A stretch of 36,045 nucleotides of DNA from Candidatus Omnitrophota bacterium (lineage in GTDB: Bacteria > Omnitrophota > Gorgyraeia > Aquiviventales > Aquiviventaceae): the NCBI GenBank assembly GCA_030697665.1, contig JAUYPJ010000146.1:1-36045 (forward strand). Direction: 5' to 3'. Of the stretch, positions 1-7,199 are shown in pieces; position 1 is the stretch's first letter; the number at the start of each line of letters is the position of its first letter. The notes beneath the pieces were generated by a model. It searched no databases and had not been told where the DNA came from. It saw only the letters and a list, made by a program, of their open reading frames with translations. The translations under genes and the position numbers were made by a program.

Positions 1-296
1 AACCCGCTCAGCGTCTCTTGGGCGAGCTCCGGCACGGTGAGGCGCTTGAGGCGGTTGAGCGCTTGCTCGTCGGTCCGCGTGAGCGCGGCGCGCAGCGCCA
101 GCAGCGCCGGCTTGAAGGGCCAGAGCCGGTCGAGGGAGACCGCCTTGACGCCGCGCCTGGCCAGGTGAGCGATCAACTGCTGCAAGAGGTGGGTTTTGCC
201 CAGGCCGGACTTGCCGAGGAGGAGCGTTGGGATCCCGCGCCTGGCGTTGGCGAGCAGCGTTTTGAGCTCTTCGTCGCGGCCGATGGTGCAACTCAT
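1..296 (-). CDS. AAA ATPase, 3' end cut by the window
   Basis: Partial gene: the first 98 codons are present and the rest lies left of the window. The start ATG at 296 overlaps the stop of the upstream gene by 4 bp (293-296). Walker A GKSGLGKT is near residue 28, after a short lead with 'GRDEEL', which is the layout of ExeA/TniB/Orc-type AAA ATPases ('GR..EL..L'). Such proteins load or move DNA-acting partners, or couple ATP to transposition or secretion; no Walker B is visible because the gene is truncated. Its place at the end of an operon with a lambda O-like replication protein makes a role in replication or transposition of a mobile element plausible, but this is inference. The ATPase call is firm; the subfamily is not. 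Confidence 0.7.
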   Translation of the reverse strand, partial: MSCTIGRDEELKTLLANARRGIPTLLLGKSGLGKTHLLQQLIAHLARRGVKAVSLDRLWPFKPALLALRAALTRTDEQALNRLKRLTVPELAQETLSG

Positions 297-958
297 CGGC
301 GCAGCTCCTCCCTGGCGAAGGAGTACAGGATGAGCTTCTCGTAGCGCACCCCCTGGTACTCGAAACTCACCTGTACCGGCACGGAGTACGTCGGGCGCTC
401 CTGCAGCAGCAGGAGCGGGAAGCTGCCCCGCCAGCCGAAGACGACGTGCTGGCCAGCCACGGCCACCGGCGAGGCGACGTAGCGGATCCGCTCCTCCGAG
501 ATCCGCACCGGCAGGTCCGGCAGGACCTCGATGGCCGTATTGGTGATGGGCTTGAGGGACTGCACGTCCACGCTCAGCGTCAACCCCTTGAGCGCGCACG
601 TCACGTCCAGGCCGATCTCCGGCAGATCCCACTCGATTTTCGGGTAGAACGTCTCCTTGACCCGGCGCCACTTGGCCAGGCCCGCCGGCGTGAGGTACTG
701 CACGGTGAAGCGCGTCTTGATCCAGCTCACGCTGACCTTGCCGCCGGGCGGGACGTCGCCCAGGTAGCGGTAGAACGGTTCGACGAGCTCGCAGCGGGCG
801 GCCACCTCGTCGCCGGCGTTGAGGAGCGAGCCGTCGCGGTAAATGACGTGGCCGGCCGGCTTGTGGATGCGCAGGACGCCGGGGCTTTGCCCGTCCTCCG
901 CGGCCCACGCCGGGGGCAGCCACGCCAGCGCGACGAGGGCGGCGACGAGAAGTTTCAT
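293..958 (-). CDS. exported protein of unknown function
   Basis: 221 residues. The N-terminus is a clear Sec signal peptide (basic MK, hydrophobic run, cleavage expected after 'AWA', about residue 20). The open frame extends further upstream, but the ATG at 958 fits the signal peptide and gives a 4-bp ATGA overlap with the thioesterase gene (955-958). The mature part looks beta-rich with only two Cys and no motif I recognise. A periplasmic or surface beta-sandwich protein is likely. It is translationally coupled at both ends (stop at 293 overlaps the ATPase start). Function unknown. Confidence 0.7.
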   Translation of the reverse strand: MKLLVAALVALAWLPPAWAAEDGQSPGVLRIHKPAGHVIYRDGSLLNAGDEVAARCELVEPFYRYLGDVPPGGKVSVSWIKTRFTVQYLTPAGLAKWRRVKETFYPKIEWDLPEIGLDVTCALKGLTLSVDVQSLKPITNTAIEVLPDLPVRISEERIRYVASPVAVAGQHVVFGWRGSFPLLLLQERPTYSVPVQVSFEYQGVRYEKLILYSFAREELRR

Positions 959-1395
959 GGCCCATCGTGAGCGTGCCTGTAGGCCAGCGCGCGATGGCGC
1001 ACGTCGTTCGGCAGCGGCATGATGCGGCCGGCCTGGTCGGTGAAGACGATTCGTTGGCGGCCTTCCGCGACGACGTCGCGGCGCTCCGCGTGGCGGTACG
1101 TGAAGCGCAAGACGACGCTGGCCCGGGTGAGCTCCTCGATGCGGATTTCGATGGCCACCGGCTCGTGCAGGAGCAGCTCCCGCTGGTAGCGCACGGAAGC
1201 CTCGGCGGTGAGGATCCGGAAGCGCTCCAGGATCGCTTCTGCAGTGGGCACGAGGTAGGCCAGGAACTCCTCCCGGGCCCGGCCCTGCCACTCGAAGTAC
1301 CTGGCGAAATACGCCTGACCGAAGGGCGTGGCATCGCCGATGTAGACCAGGGTGCGGTAGGTAAAACCCTGAAAATCTGTGTGTGTATGTCCCAT
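955..1395 (-). CDS. hotdog-fold acyl-CoA thioesterase (4HBT/YbgC-like)
   Basis: 146 residues, the usual size for a single hotdog domain. The stretch 'GDATPFGQAYFARYFEW' (about 20-36) matches the family pattern in which an Asp is followed by G-x-Y/V-Y and an aromatic-rich helix; it is closest by eye to thioesterases of the enediyne/4-hydroxybenzoyl-CoA group. These enzymes hydrolyse acyl-CoA or acyl-carrier thioesters in the cytoplasm. The ATG at 1395 is 2 bp from the stop of the lambda O-like gene, and the stop overlaps the next start. Substrate cannot be read from sequence, and its presence in a replication-like operon is unexpected. Confidence 0.72.
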   Translation of the reverse strand: MGHTHTDFQGFTYRTLVYIGDATPFGQAYFARYFEWQGRAREEFLAYLVPTAEAILERFRILTAEASVRYQRELLLHEPVAIEIRIEELTRASVVLRFTYRHAERRDVVAEGRQRIVFTDQAGRIMPLPNDVRHRALAYRHAHDGP

Positions 1396-1397
1396 AT

Positions 1398-1994
1398 CTA
1401 AAGCGCCGGAACGCGACTTTTACACATTTGCTGTGAGAGGCCGTTGAGCTCCGCGGGATCTAGGGATTGAAGGCGCGTAACGGTGCGGCGCTCTTCCGGG
1501 GTGAGGAGGCGGTGGAGAGCTTCTTCGAGGAACTTTTGCACACCACAAGGCGCTTTCTTTACTACGATGTCTTTCTTTTCTTTATTCTTTAGGGGTGACA
1601 GGTCTGTCCCCTCCACAGGGGACGGGGGTGTCCCCTGTGAGGTGCCATTCGTGTCACCGTGTGCGCTTGTTGTGCAAAGCTTCCACTCCCAAAAATGCTT
1701 GTTCAGCCCCAGGACGTTGCGCCGGCCGCTCCGCTCGCGCAGGAGGATCCCGGCGTCAATGAGGGCGCCGAGGGTGCGCTTGGCATGGCGCAGGCTTAAG
1801 CCCGTGGCGCGGGCCACCTGCCTGGCGGTGATCGGCGCCTGCTTCTTGCGCCAGCCGTAGGTCAGGCGCACGACAGCCAGCAGCGCCCGCAACTCTCCGC
1901 CTCCGAGCGCTGCCTTCATCAGCGCCTCCAAGAGCGCATTGGCGATGCGGGTGTGGCCATGCTCAAGCTGGGGGCTCTCCGGCAGGCGGCTCAA
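1398..1994 (-). CDS. lambda O-like replication protein (Phage_rep_O N-terminal domain)
   Basis: 198 residues. The N-terminal 100 residues contain 'HGHTRIANALLEAL' and 'RLTYGWRKK', followed by a helix-turn-helix ('ARATGLSLRHAKRTL'), which is the signature of the winged-helix origin-binding domain of phage lambda O and related plasmid/prophage initiators. The C-terminus is short and charged with no helicase-loader domain I recognise. The start is TTG: GGAG lies 7 nt upstream and an in-frame TAA lies two codons further up, so no earlier start is possible. The gene overlaps the upstream HTH gene by 32 bp, so the two are coupled. This is the best evidence that the left end derives from a phage or plasmid module. 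Confidence 0.75.
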   Translation of the reverse strand: MSRLPESPQLEHGHTRIANALLEALMKAALGGGELRALLAVVRLTYGWRKKQAPITARQVARATGLSLRHAKRTLGALIDAGILLRERSGRRNVLGLNKHFWEWKLCTTSAHGDTNGTSQGTPPSPVEGTDLSPLKNKEKKDIVVKKAPCGVQKFLEEALHRLLTPEERRTVTRLQSLDPAELNGLSQQMCKSRVPAL

Positions 1995-2430
1995 ACTTTA
2001 GCTCCAATTGCGTCTCGACGCCGAACTGCTCCTTCACGACGTCGGCGAGGATCTTGGCGCGTTTGGCGACTTCTTCAACACGGGACCAGTACTGCGCCAA
2101 ACACTCCTTGGCTTCCTCCGCGGTGGTGATGAGGTAAAAGCCGTAGGGCGGGTGGACCGTGGAGGCGATGGGGATGCGGTGCTCGGTGACCAGCCTGGCG
2201 ATGGTGGCGCGGATCTTCCTGCTCGACATCCTCACCAACCCTTGTAGCTCCGAGACGGTGATCGCCTGGTCTTTGCCCTGGTGGTGCTGCAGCACGTCCA
2301 GAATCCTGCGTTCCAGCCGCTCCATGACCTGTGCCCTCTCCTGTTGGAAAGCGGTGGAGAGGGTGGCCCCGGTCCCGCCGAGGCGGGAGGAGGTCTCGGG
2401 GCCCTGAAGCGCTTCGCGCCGGTTGGCCAT
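1963..2430 (-). CDS. winged-helix DNA-binding protein, phage/plasmid type
   Basis: 155 residues. A central HTH-like segment ('ITVSELQGLVRMSSRKIRAT', then 'LVTEHRIPIAST') is followed by 'GFYLITTAEEAKECL', a layout common in small phage or plasmid regulatory and replication-accessory proteins, where a wing precedes a helical tail. The start at ATG 2430 has a weak Shine-Dalgarno; an internal ATG at 2325 is preceded by a purine-rich GGAGAGGG and is an alternative giving 120 residues. It overlaps the lambda O-like gene by 32 bp. It probably binds DNA next to that initiator; the family is not named. Confidence 0.6.
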   Translation of the reverse strand: MANRREALQGPETSSRLGGTGATLSTAFQQERAQVMERLERRILDVLQHHQGKDQAITVSELQGLVRMSSRKIRATIARLVTEHRIPIASTVHPPYGFYLITTAEEAKECLAQYWSRVEEVAKRAKILADVVKEQFGVETQLELKFEPPAGEPPA

Positions 2431-2503
2431 CCCGGTCCACCCGGGAGTGGTGGGCGAAGTGCGCCCTCTCCATAGGTCTTGGGCACTTACGGGGAGTTTG
2501 CAC

Positions 2504-2812
2504 CTATGGGGCTAAAATTTTCTTGAGCTTCTTCCGGGCGGCTTCGAGGTAGGCGTGGACGTTGCCGCGGGACAGGCCGAGTTGCTGGGCGATTTCACGC
2601 TCGGTGTGCCCGTCGGCAAACAGCAGGAAGGCGGCTTTCTGCTTTGGAGTCAGGGTCTGGAGGGCAGCTTCGAGGTCGAGCTTGGAGACAAGCTGTTCCT
2701 TGAGCTCGTAGGCCAGACCTTCCCGAACCTCAAGCTCGGTCGGACTGAGCGGCTCGGTCCCCTGCTCGATCTTTTTGAGATCGAAAAAGCGAAGGCGCTT
2801 ACGGCGGCGCAC
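2504..2812 (-). CDS. sigma-70 region 4-like HTH protein
   Basis: 102 residues starting with GTG at 2812 behind a GGGGG purine tract. The C-terminal half 'LTPKQKAAFLLFADGHTER' plus 'EIAQQLGLSRGNVHAYL' is a sigma region 4 / LuxR-type helix-turn-helix. There is no region 2, so it is not a full sigma factor; it resembles ArpU-like late regulators and orphan region 4 proteins of phages. It is the first gene after the terminator at 2857-2899 and probably the head of the replication-like operon (73 bp to the next gene), so it may be the local regulator. Confidence 0.65.
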   Translation of the reverse strand: MRRRKRLRFFDLKKIEQGTEPLSPTELEVREGLAYELKEQLVSKLDLEAALQTLTPKQKAAFLLFADGHTEREIAQQLGLSRGNVHAYLEAARKKLKKILAP

Positions 2813-2856
2813 CGGCGGACCCCCTGCTGGGATCCGAGCCGGCTAGCGCCGCGCCC

Positions 2857-2899
2857 AAACAAAAACGGAGGCCAAAATCCCAACGGATTTGAGCCTCCG
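2857..2899 (-). terminator. rho-independent terminator ending the NAD operon
   Basis: Arms 2866-2872 and 2893-2899 (CGGAGGC/GCCTCCG) enclose a second stem AAATCC/GGATTT with a CAAC loop. On the minus strand the hairpin is followed by a T-rich tract (A-rich on the plus strand, 2857-2865). It lies 73 bp downstream of the 161-aa gene, so it closes the nrtR-to-161-aa operon. Confidence 0.85.
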
Positions 2900-2972
2900 C
2901 TCCTGCGCCCCTCAGACGTGCCCGGGCCTACGAGCCTACGCTCCTCAGGTGTTAAACGAACGACCTCGATTT

Positions 2973-3458
2973 CTAGGGAGGCGAACGCTCCCGCACTTTC
3001 CGAATTGCGGTGATCACGTCATGTCCTGCATAAAACAACTTGGACAATGTGTGTCTGCCCTCGCCGAGGAGGTGCTCATCGAAGTCTCCGGTGAGGATAC
3101 CTGAAAACGTGAGGAGGTAGAACTTCACCCGCCCAGTGTCGGGCAACGGATAGTCAGTGGTGTTGCTGAACTCTTCTACATACGGCTCCGCCGCGCCGAT
3201 GCACTTGATCGCCGCTCGACGGACGGACCCATGCTCGCCCGCCCCGATGATGCCGCCTCCGTTGGAAGAATACAGACTGACCGAGCCCTCTAGCAGCGCA
3301 ACCAATGTGGCCACGCCCTCCGGATACCCGATTTCCATAAGCGCTCCCCAAACCCTGGGGTGCTTCTTCGTGGGCGTGAGGCCAAGCTCGCGCGGCGTTG
3401 TCGCCAACACCATCCTTCGTAGTTCGTGGATTGCCTCAGCGTCCTTCGACATCGTCAT
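2973..3458 (-). CDS. conserved protein of unknown function, 161 aa
   Basis: 161 residues from the ATG at 3458, which overlaps the preceding stop by 4 bp; a second ATG at 3452 has a better-spaced AGGA and is equally possible. The middle carries 'GGGIIGAGEH' and 'VRRAAIKCIGAAEPYV', helical and repeat-like, a pattern I have seen in uncharacterised bacterial proteins but cannot tie to a function. No catalytic motif, signal peptide or membrane segment. It is the last gene of the NAD operon, before the terminator at 2857-2899. Confidence 0.6.
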   Translation of the reverse strand: MTMSKDAEAIHELRRMVLATTPRELGLTPTKKHPRVWGALMEIGYPEGVATLVALLEGSVSLYSSNGGGIIGAGEHGSVRRAAIKCIGAAEPYVEEFSNTTDYPLPDTGRVKFYLLTFSGILTGDFDEHLLGEGRHTLSKLFYAGHDVITAIRKVRERSPP

Positions 3459-3709
3459 GTCCTCAGCGATTGCTGGTTGAGAGTATCGTGGTCTCCCTCG
3501 TGAACGAATCGCTCTTCCGATGGCTGATTCAACTGCACAGCTACCAGGTCCTTGCAGCGGACGCACATGACGTAGAGGACGCCGTTGCGCAACTCCGCCA
3601 GGAAGCGGCCGCAGCGGTGCTGGATGCGCCGCGTGGTACGCGGCTCATTGGGCCTCGGCTCATGCGTGACGAAGGCCGCCTCCCCTGTGAGCAGAGCCTG
3701 TGGTTCCAT
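3455..3709 (-). CDS. small Com-like zinc-finger protein
   Basis: 84 residues. 'HRCGRFLA' and, twelve residues on, 'CVRCK' give an H-x-C ... C-x2-C zinc-binding pattern similar to the Com family of Mu-like phages, which are small RNA-binding translational regulators. The tail is polar. It starts 14 bp after nadK and overlaps the next gene by 4 bp (3455-3458), so it is in the NAD operon. The fold is probable; a translational role is only an analogy. Confidence 0.5.
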   Translation of the reverse strand: MEPQALLTGEAAFVTHEPRPNEPRTTRRIQHRCGRFLAELRNGVLYVMCVRCKDLVAVQLNQPSEERFVHEGDHDTLNQQSLRT

Positions 3710-3723
3710 GGCTAATTACTGGA

Positions 3724-4722
3724 TCACCCATCGACGACGCTCAGCGGTTGCGGCGAGCGGGACACCCGGAGCACATCGCCGTAGCGGAAGGGGATTTTCA
3801 GGTGCTCGCCATCAACGTAGACCATCCCTTCGCGCATCAATGAACGCAGAGTAATGGTGCGGCCCGGCGGCACCAGACCGCCGGTGAGGCGATATGTCGC
3901 GCCCGAGCCATAGTAGAGCTCCCGGGGCAGATATTGGATGGCTTTGGAGTCCCGGGGCAAGACCTGGCCACCGGCTGATTTGATGGCCGCGGTCGAGCCC
4001 ACCGCGGTCGAGAGCCAGAGGCCGGAGCTTCGCTGTTCTTCCTTCACCCCGTTGACCTGGATCTCGTAGCGGCTCATGGCGGCGGGGTTCTGGTGGGCGA
4101 CGAGGATGTCGTTGAGCACCTGAAAGCCCAGCGCCTCGCCGTTGAGCGTCAACCGCATCCGGTGCAGCCGCAGGGTCCTGGCGCCGCCGTTCAAGACGGC
4201 CTCGAGTATGCCTGCAAATGTCCGCGCATCCGCCCGGCAGAAGGTGCCGGCGCTGCGCGCAGGGTCGGAATTGACGCCGAGGATCGGTTGCCGTGTCACG
4301 CCCCGGGCGGCTTCCAGGAATGTGCCGTCGCCTCCTACGGAAATGACCAGATCGTATGGCGAATAGTCGTGCTGCATGGCGCGGTAGATGACCCGGTACC
4401 GAAGGCCCCTAGCCCGCAGCGCCCGCTCCACCTCCGTCAGCGTGGCCTGATGGGCCTCATGGGCCTGCCGGAGCCGCCGCACATCCCACGGGAGTGTGCG
4501 CGCCTTCGGCCCGACGAACAAGGGGCTGCGGCGCTCCAGCACGTAGATGTGGTAGGCGCTCTTTTTGTACACGACGAGGACGCGTGGAGCCCCACGGGCA
4601 GAGCCCGTGGCACCCACGATCACGCCCCGCGTGGGGCGACATCCCGCCCACCTGCCCGCGGCAGCAAACCCGACGGGTCCACGGCCAGAGGCCGTGGCCC
4701 GATAGCGGGGTCGAAGCGTCAT
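3724..4722 (-). CDS. nadK: NAD kinase
   Basis: 332 residues. Phosphorylates NAD+ to NADP+ with ATP or polyphosphate in the cytoplasm. The diagnostic GGDGTFLE motif is at about 130-137, followed by a 'NSDP' segment, the 'NDIL' segment and 'GSTAAIKSAGG', all in family order. The ATG at 4722 gives a 4-bp overlap (4719-4722) with the Nudix gene stop. The conserved domain begins only at 'VLVVYKKS' (about 48); the first 45 residues are Gly/Arg/Ala-rich and are encoded by palindromic DNA (4592-4697), so the enzyme carries either a repeat-encoded extension or a start further in, such as the GTG codons inside the repeat. It follows pncA and a Nudix gene in one operon. Confidence 0.9.
   Translation of the reverse strand: MTLRPRYRATASGRGPVGFAAAGRWAGCRPTRGVIVGATGSARGAPRVLVVYKKSAYHIYVLERRSPLFVGPKARTLPWDVRRLRQAHEAHQATLTEVERALRARGLRYRVIYRAMQHDYSPYDLVISVGGDGTFLEAARGVTRQPILGVNSDPARSAGTFCRADARTFAGILEAVLNGGARTLRLHRMRLTLNGEALGFQVLNDILVAHQNPAAMSRYEIQVNGVKEEQRSSGLWLSTAVGSTAAIKSAGGQVLPRDSKAIQYLPRELYYGSGATYRLTGGLVPPGRTITLRSLMREGMVYVDGEHLKIPFRYGDVLRVSRSPQPLSVVDG
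4592..4697. repeat. cluster of GC palindromes inside the 5' end of nadK
   Basis: Two perfect 8-bp stems share the same AGA loop: 4592-4599/4603-4610 (CCACGGGC) and 4679-4686/4690-4697 (CCACGGCC). A third, weaker palindrome is at 4623-4638. They read through in the nadK frame without stops. They look like dispersed palindromic elements that entered the gene boundary. Confidence 0.7.
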
Positions 4723-5285
4723 CGCCGCCCCCGGCCTGCGGCGACGGCTGGGTGCGGTCGGCGCTGCTTGAGGAAGTACAGCCCGGCGTAGACCTTGGGG
4801 TCCACGAGCTTGCCCTGTGCTTCCATGCGCCGGAGCCAGGCCTCAACGTTACCCAGCGGCACTTCGTGCACCGTGATGCGTTCATAGCCCTCGCCACCTC
4901 CGACGGAGCGCTTCGTGAGGCCGACCGCCTGCACCAGCCAGACCAGCTCATTGGTTAAGCCCGCCGACGTGGGCCCGCCAGCAAGGGGGAGAATCCGCTG
5001 GGCTTTGTAGCCGGTCTCTTCCAGGAGTTCCCGGATGGCGGCCGTCTCCAGGGCCTCGGCTTCCTCACCCCTGCGATCGCCGACCAGGCCAGCCGGAAAC
5101 TCGATGACGGGTCTGCCGACCGGAATCCGCTCCTGCTCGGTGAACAAGAGCTTGCCGTCACGGGTGAGGGCGATGATGATCACCGCCCCGGTGCAGTTGG
5201 GCCGTTCGACGTACTCCCAGCCGCCCTTGATGAGGAGGCGGACGAATTTCCCCTCGGACATCACTCTCGGCGCGAGCCGTGTCAT
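4719..5285 (-). CDS. Nudix hydrolase, ADP-ribose pyrophosphatase type
   Basis: 188 residues. 'EFPAGLVGD' followed by 'ETAAIRELLEETGY' is a Nudix box with a slightly longer loop, the form seen in ADP-ribose pyrophosphatases (ADP-ribose to AMP and ribose 5-phosphate). The N-terminal 'GGWEYVERP' strand and the 'TEQERIPVG' segment also fit that group. The ATG at 5285 overlaps the SPFH stop (5282-5285). The tail is Arg/Gly-rich and meets the palindromic stretch of nadK. In an NAD operon it would clear ADP-ribose released by NAD breakdown; the substrate is inferred. Confidence 0.85.
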   Translation of the reverse strand: MTRLAPRVMSEGKFVRLLIKGGWEYVERPNCTGAVIIIALTRDGKLLFTEQERIPVGRPVIEFPAGLVGDRRGEEAEALETAAIRELLEETGYKAQRILPLAGGPTSAGLTNELVWLVQAVGLTKRSVGGGEGYERITVHEVPLGNVEAWLRRMEAQGKLVDPKVYAGLYFLKQRRPHPAVAAGRGRR

Positions 5286-6499
5286 CGTACGGCCTCGGCC
5301 CCCTCGTGGATGTGCAGGTTGGGCTGGCGGACCGTGTCGATCCGGATGAGCTTCTCCGCCGCCTGGTTCTGCGCCACCAGGTACTTGGTGAGATCGACCT
5401 CAAGCCCCCGCAGCGCCTTGAGGAACTCCTCCTCTTCCTGATTCGTGGCTTGTTTCTGCTGAAGATCCATCTCGTTGCGCTGCTGCTGCCAGGCCAGTTC
5501 CTGCTTTCGCTCCGTCTGTTTCTCCCGCATGCCTTCCTCATGCATGAGGGCAGCCATGCGATTCTTGTGCTGAACCTCCGCCTCCTCCATCTGCTGGCGT
5601 TCCTTGGCCCGCTCGGCTTCCCGCTTCAGCTTCAGGTCGGCGAGCTCCTGCGCTTGCTCTTCAGTTTCCGCCTCTAGCTGGAGCTCGGTGCGCGTCTCGA
5701 TGGCGTTGTCGTGCATGGCCTGGAGCTTCTGGCTGGCAAAGTAGCCCCGGTAGACCACCTTCGTGACCTGGTAGCCGACGCGCTCGCCGCGCTGGACGAG
5801 CTGCCGGTAGGTGGCCAGGTCGTTGAGCTTTTCCGCCTGATCCTTGAACGCTTCGAACGTCTGCTTCGAGACGAACTCGATCACATCCGCGGAGAGCGCG
5901 TTGATGAAGTCGGCCACGAGGTCGTGCGTCTGGTCCAGCATGCGCTCCAGGTCCTTGAGCTCGAAGAAGATCATGAGCTTGACGACCAGGAGCGCGTCAT
6001 CCGCCGTGCGGACGTCCTCCACGTCGAAGTACATCTGATCCGGGATGGTGCGCAGCTTCGTGAACTGCAGGGCCCGCGGGACCTTGCGCCGGGGATCCTT
6101 CGGATCGGCCCCGTGCCAGCGGAACTCGTGGCTCCATTCATTGTCGGCCGGCACGTGCAGGGCTGGGCCGCGGACGATCTTCCGCCGTACCTGGCCACCC
6201 TCCTGCACGTAGACGACAATGACCCCGTTGGCGTTGATGTTGATGGCTTGCTCGACGGTCACCTCTTCATGCGCGACCGGATCCAGCCACAAGGCGGTCG
6301 GGCCGGGAAGGTGCTGCCGGCGGCCGTCTTTGAACTTCACGATGAGGTACTCGTTGGGCTCTGCGGTAAAGCGCAGCAGCGGCTGAACCTTCTGGCCGGT
6401 GAGAAAGAGCCGCTTCGGCCCGTCGATGATCCGGACCCGGCCCTGCCGATCCCAGAGGGCCGCGCGTTCCCCCGTTCGAATGGTGGTGAACCCGATCAT
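5282..6499 (-). CDS. SPFH/band-7-like protein with long C-terminal coiled coil
   Basis: 405 residues, no membrane segment. The first 130 residues carry repeated beta-strand units ('GPKRLFLTG', 'GPTALWLDP', 'GPALHVPA') reminiscent of the repeat domains of major vault protein. A band-7-like domain follows (about 140-260, including 'LLVVKLMIFFELKDLERML'), then a Gln/Glu/Lys/Arg-rich coiled coil (about 270-375). Such proteins form large oligomeric rings or cages. It is overlapped by 4 bp on both sides by pncA and the Nudix gene, so it is made with NAD enzymes in fixed proportion. Band-7 identity is likely; vault similarity is a visual impression. Confidence 0.7.
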   Translation of the reverse strand: MIGFTTIRTGERAALWDRQGRVRIIDGPKRLFLTGQKVQPLLRFTAEPNEYLIVKFKDGRRQHLPGPTALWLDPVAHEEVTVEQAININANGVIVVYVQEGGQVRRKIVRGPALHVPADNEWSHEFRWHGADPKDPRRKVPRALQFTKLRTIPDQMYFDVEDVRTADDALLVVKLMIFFELKDLERMLDQTHDLVADFINALSADVIEFVSKQTFEAFKDQAEKLNDLATYRQLVQRGERVGYQVTKVVYRGYFASQKLQAMHDNAIETRTELQLEAETEEQAQELADLKLKREAERAKERQQMEEAEVQHKNRMAALMHEEGMREKQTERKQELAWQQQRNEMDLQQKQATNQEEEEFLKALRGLEVDLTKYLVAQNQAAEKLIRIDTVRQPNLHIHEGAEAVR

Positions 6500-7176
6500 G
6501 GCTCGCCTCCCGCCGGCGCCTGCCGGCCCTGCCTGTCGGCGGGGCGCAGGCAGGGCAGCTCCGCGTTCTCAACCAGCCGGATGCCGGCCGCGGTCATTTC
6601 CTCCACGGCCCGGTCCACGTCCCCCGGCTTCAGGTTGACGCCCCGGCAGGCATTGAGGATCACGGTCGTGCCAAAGCCAAGCTGCGCGGCATCCAGCGCC
6701 GTCCACTTCACGCAGTAGTCGGTGGCCAGCCCCACGACGGAGACGTCGGTCACCTTCTGCTCTTTCAGGTACTCCGCAAGCCCCGTGGCGCGCCCGCGGG
6801 CGTTGTCGAAGAAGCCGCTGTAGCTGTCGATCTTCCGATCGACTCCCTTGAGGAAGACCTTGGCGATCCGCTTCGTGTCCAGCCCCGGCGCGTAGTCGGC
6901 GCCCGGTGTTCCCTGGACGCAGTGGGCCGGCCAGAGGATCTGCTGCTGGCCGTTGAGCTCGATGATCTCACCGGGCTGCTTGCCGTGGTTCGCCGCGAAG
7001 CTGCTGTGGTCCTTGGGGTGCCAGTCCTTGGTGGCCACCACCAGCTCAACGAGCGGCTGGAGCCGGTTGATGACCGGCACGATGTCGAACCCGCCGGCGA
7101 CGGGCAGCGACCCGCCCGGGCAGAAGTCGTTCTGGACATCCACGAGAATCAGCGCCATCGTCATCGTCATCGTCAT
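6496..7176 (-). CDS. pncA: nicotinamidase
   Basis: 226 residues. Deamidates nicotinamide to nicotinate, first step of the Preiss-Handler salvage route. The catalytic triad is visible: Asp13 in 'VDVQNDF', Lys110 in 'FLKG', Cys155 in 'TDYCVKW'; the metal site is D51-x-H53 with H85. 'GGSLPV' and 'DSYSGFFDN' are also typical. The start lies in four ATG codons spaced 6 bp apart; ATG 7176 has a GGAGGAA sequence 6 nt upstream. The last 17 residues are encoded by the palindrome at 6526-6556 and are probably not part of the fold. It begins 23 bp after the nrtR-like stop. Confidence 0.93.
   Translation of the reverse strand: MTMTMTMALILVDVQNDFCPGGSLPVAGGFDIVPVINRLQPLVELVVATKDWHPKDHSSFAANHGKQPGEIIELNGQQQILWPAHCVQGTPGADYAPGLDTKRIAKVFLKGVDRKIDSYSGFFDNARGRATGLAEYLKEQKVTDVSVVGLATDYCVKWTALDAAQLGFGTTVILNACRGVNLKPGDVDRAVEEMTAAGIRLVENAELPCLRPADRQGRQAPAGGEP
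6526..6556. repeat. palindromic repeat inside the 3' end of pncA
   Basis: Perfect 10-bp arms 6526-6535 (GCCCTGCCTG) and 6547-6556 with an 11-nt G/C-rich loop. The element is read in frame and adds the Arg/Gly/Pro-rich tail of PncA. Its style (CCTGCC arms with a CGGCGGGG loop) recalls dispersed palindromes of uncultivated bacterial genomes. Confidence 0.7.
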
Positions 7177-7199
7177 CGTCGGTTCCTCCCTGGCTTGCC

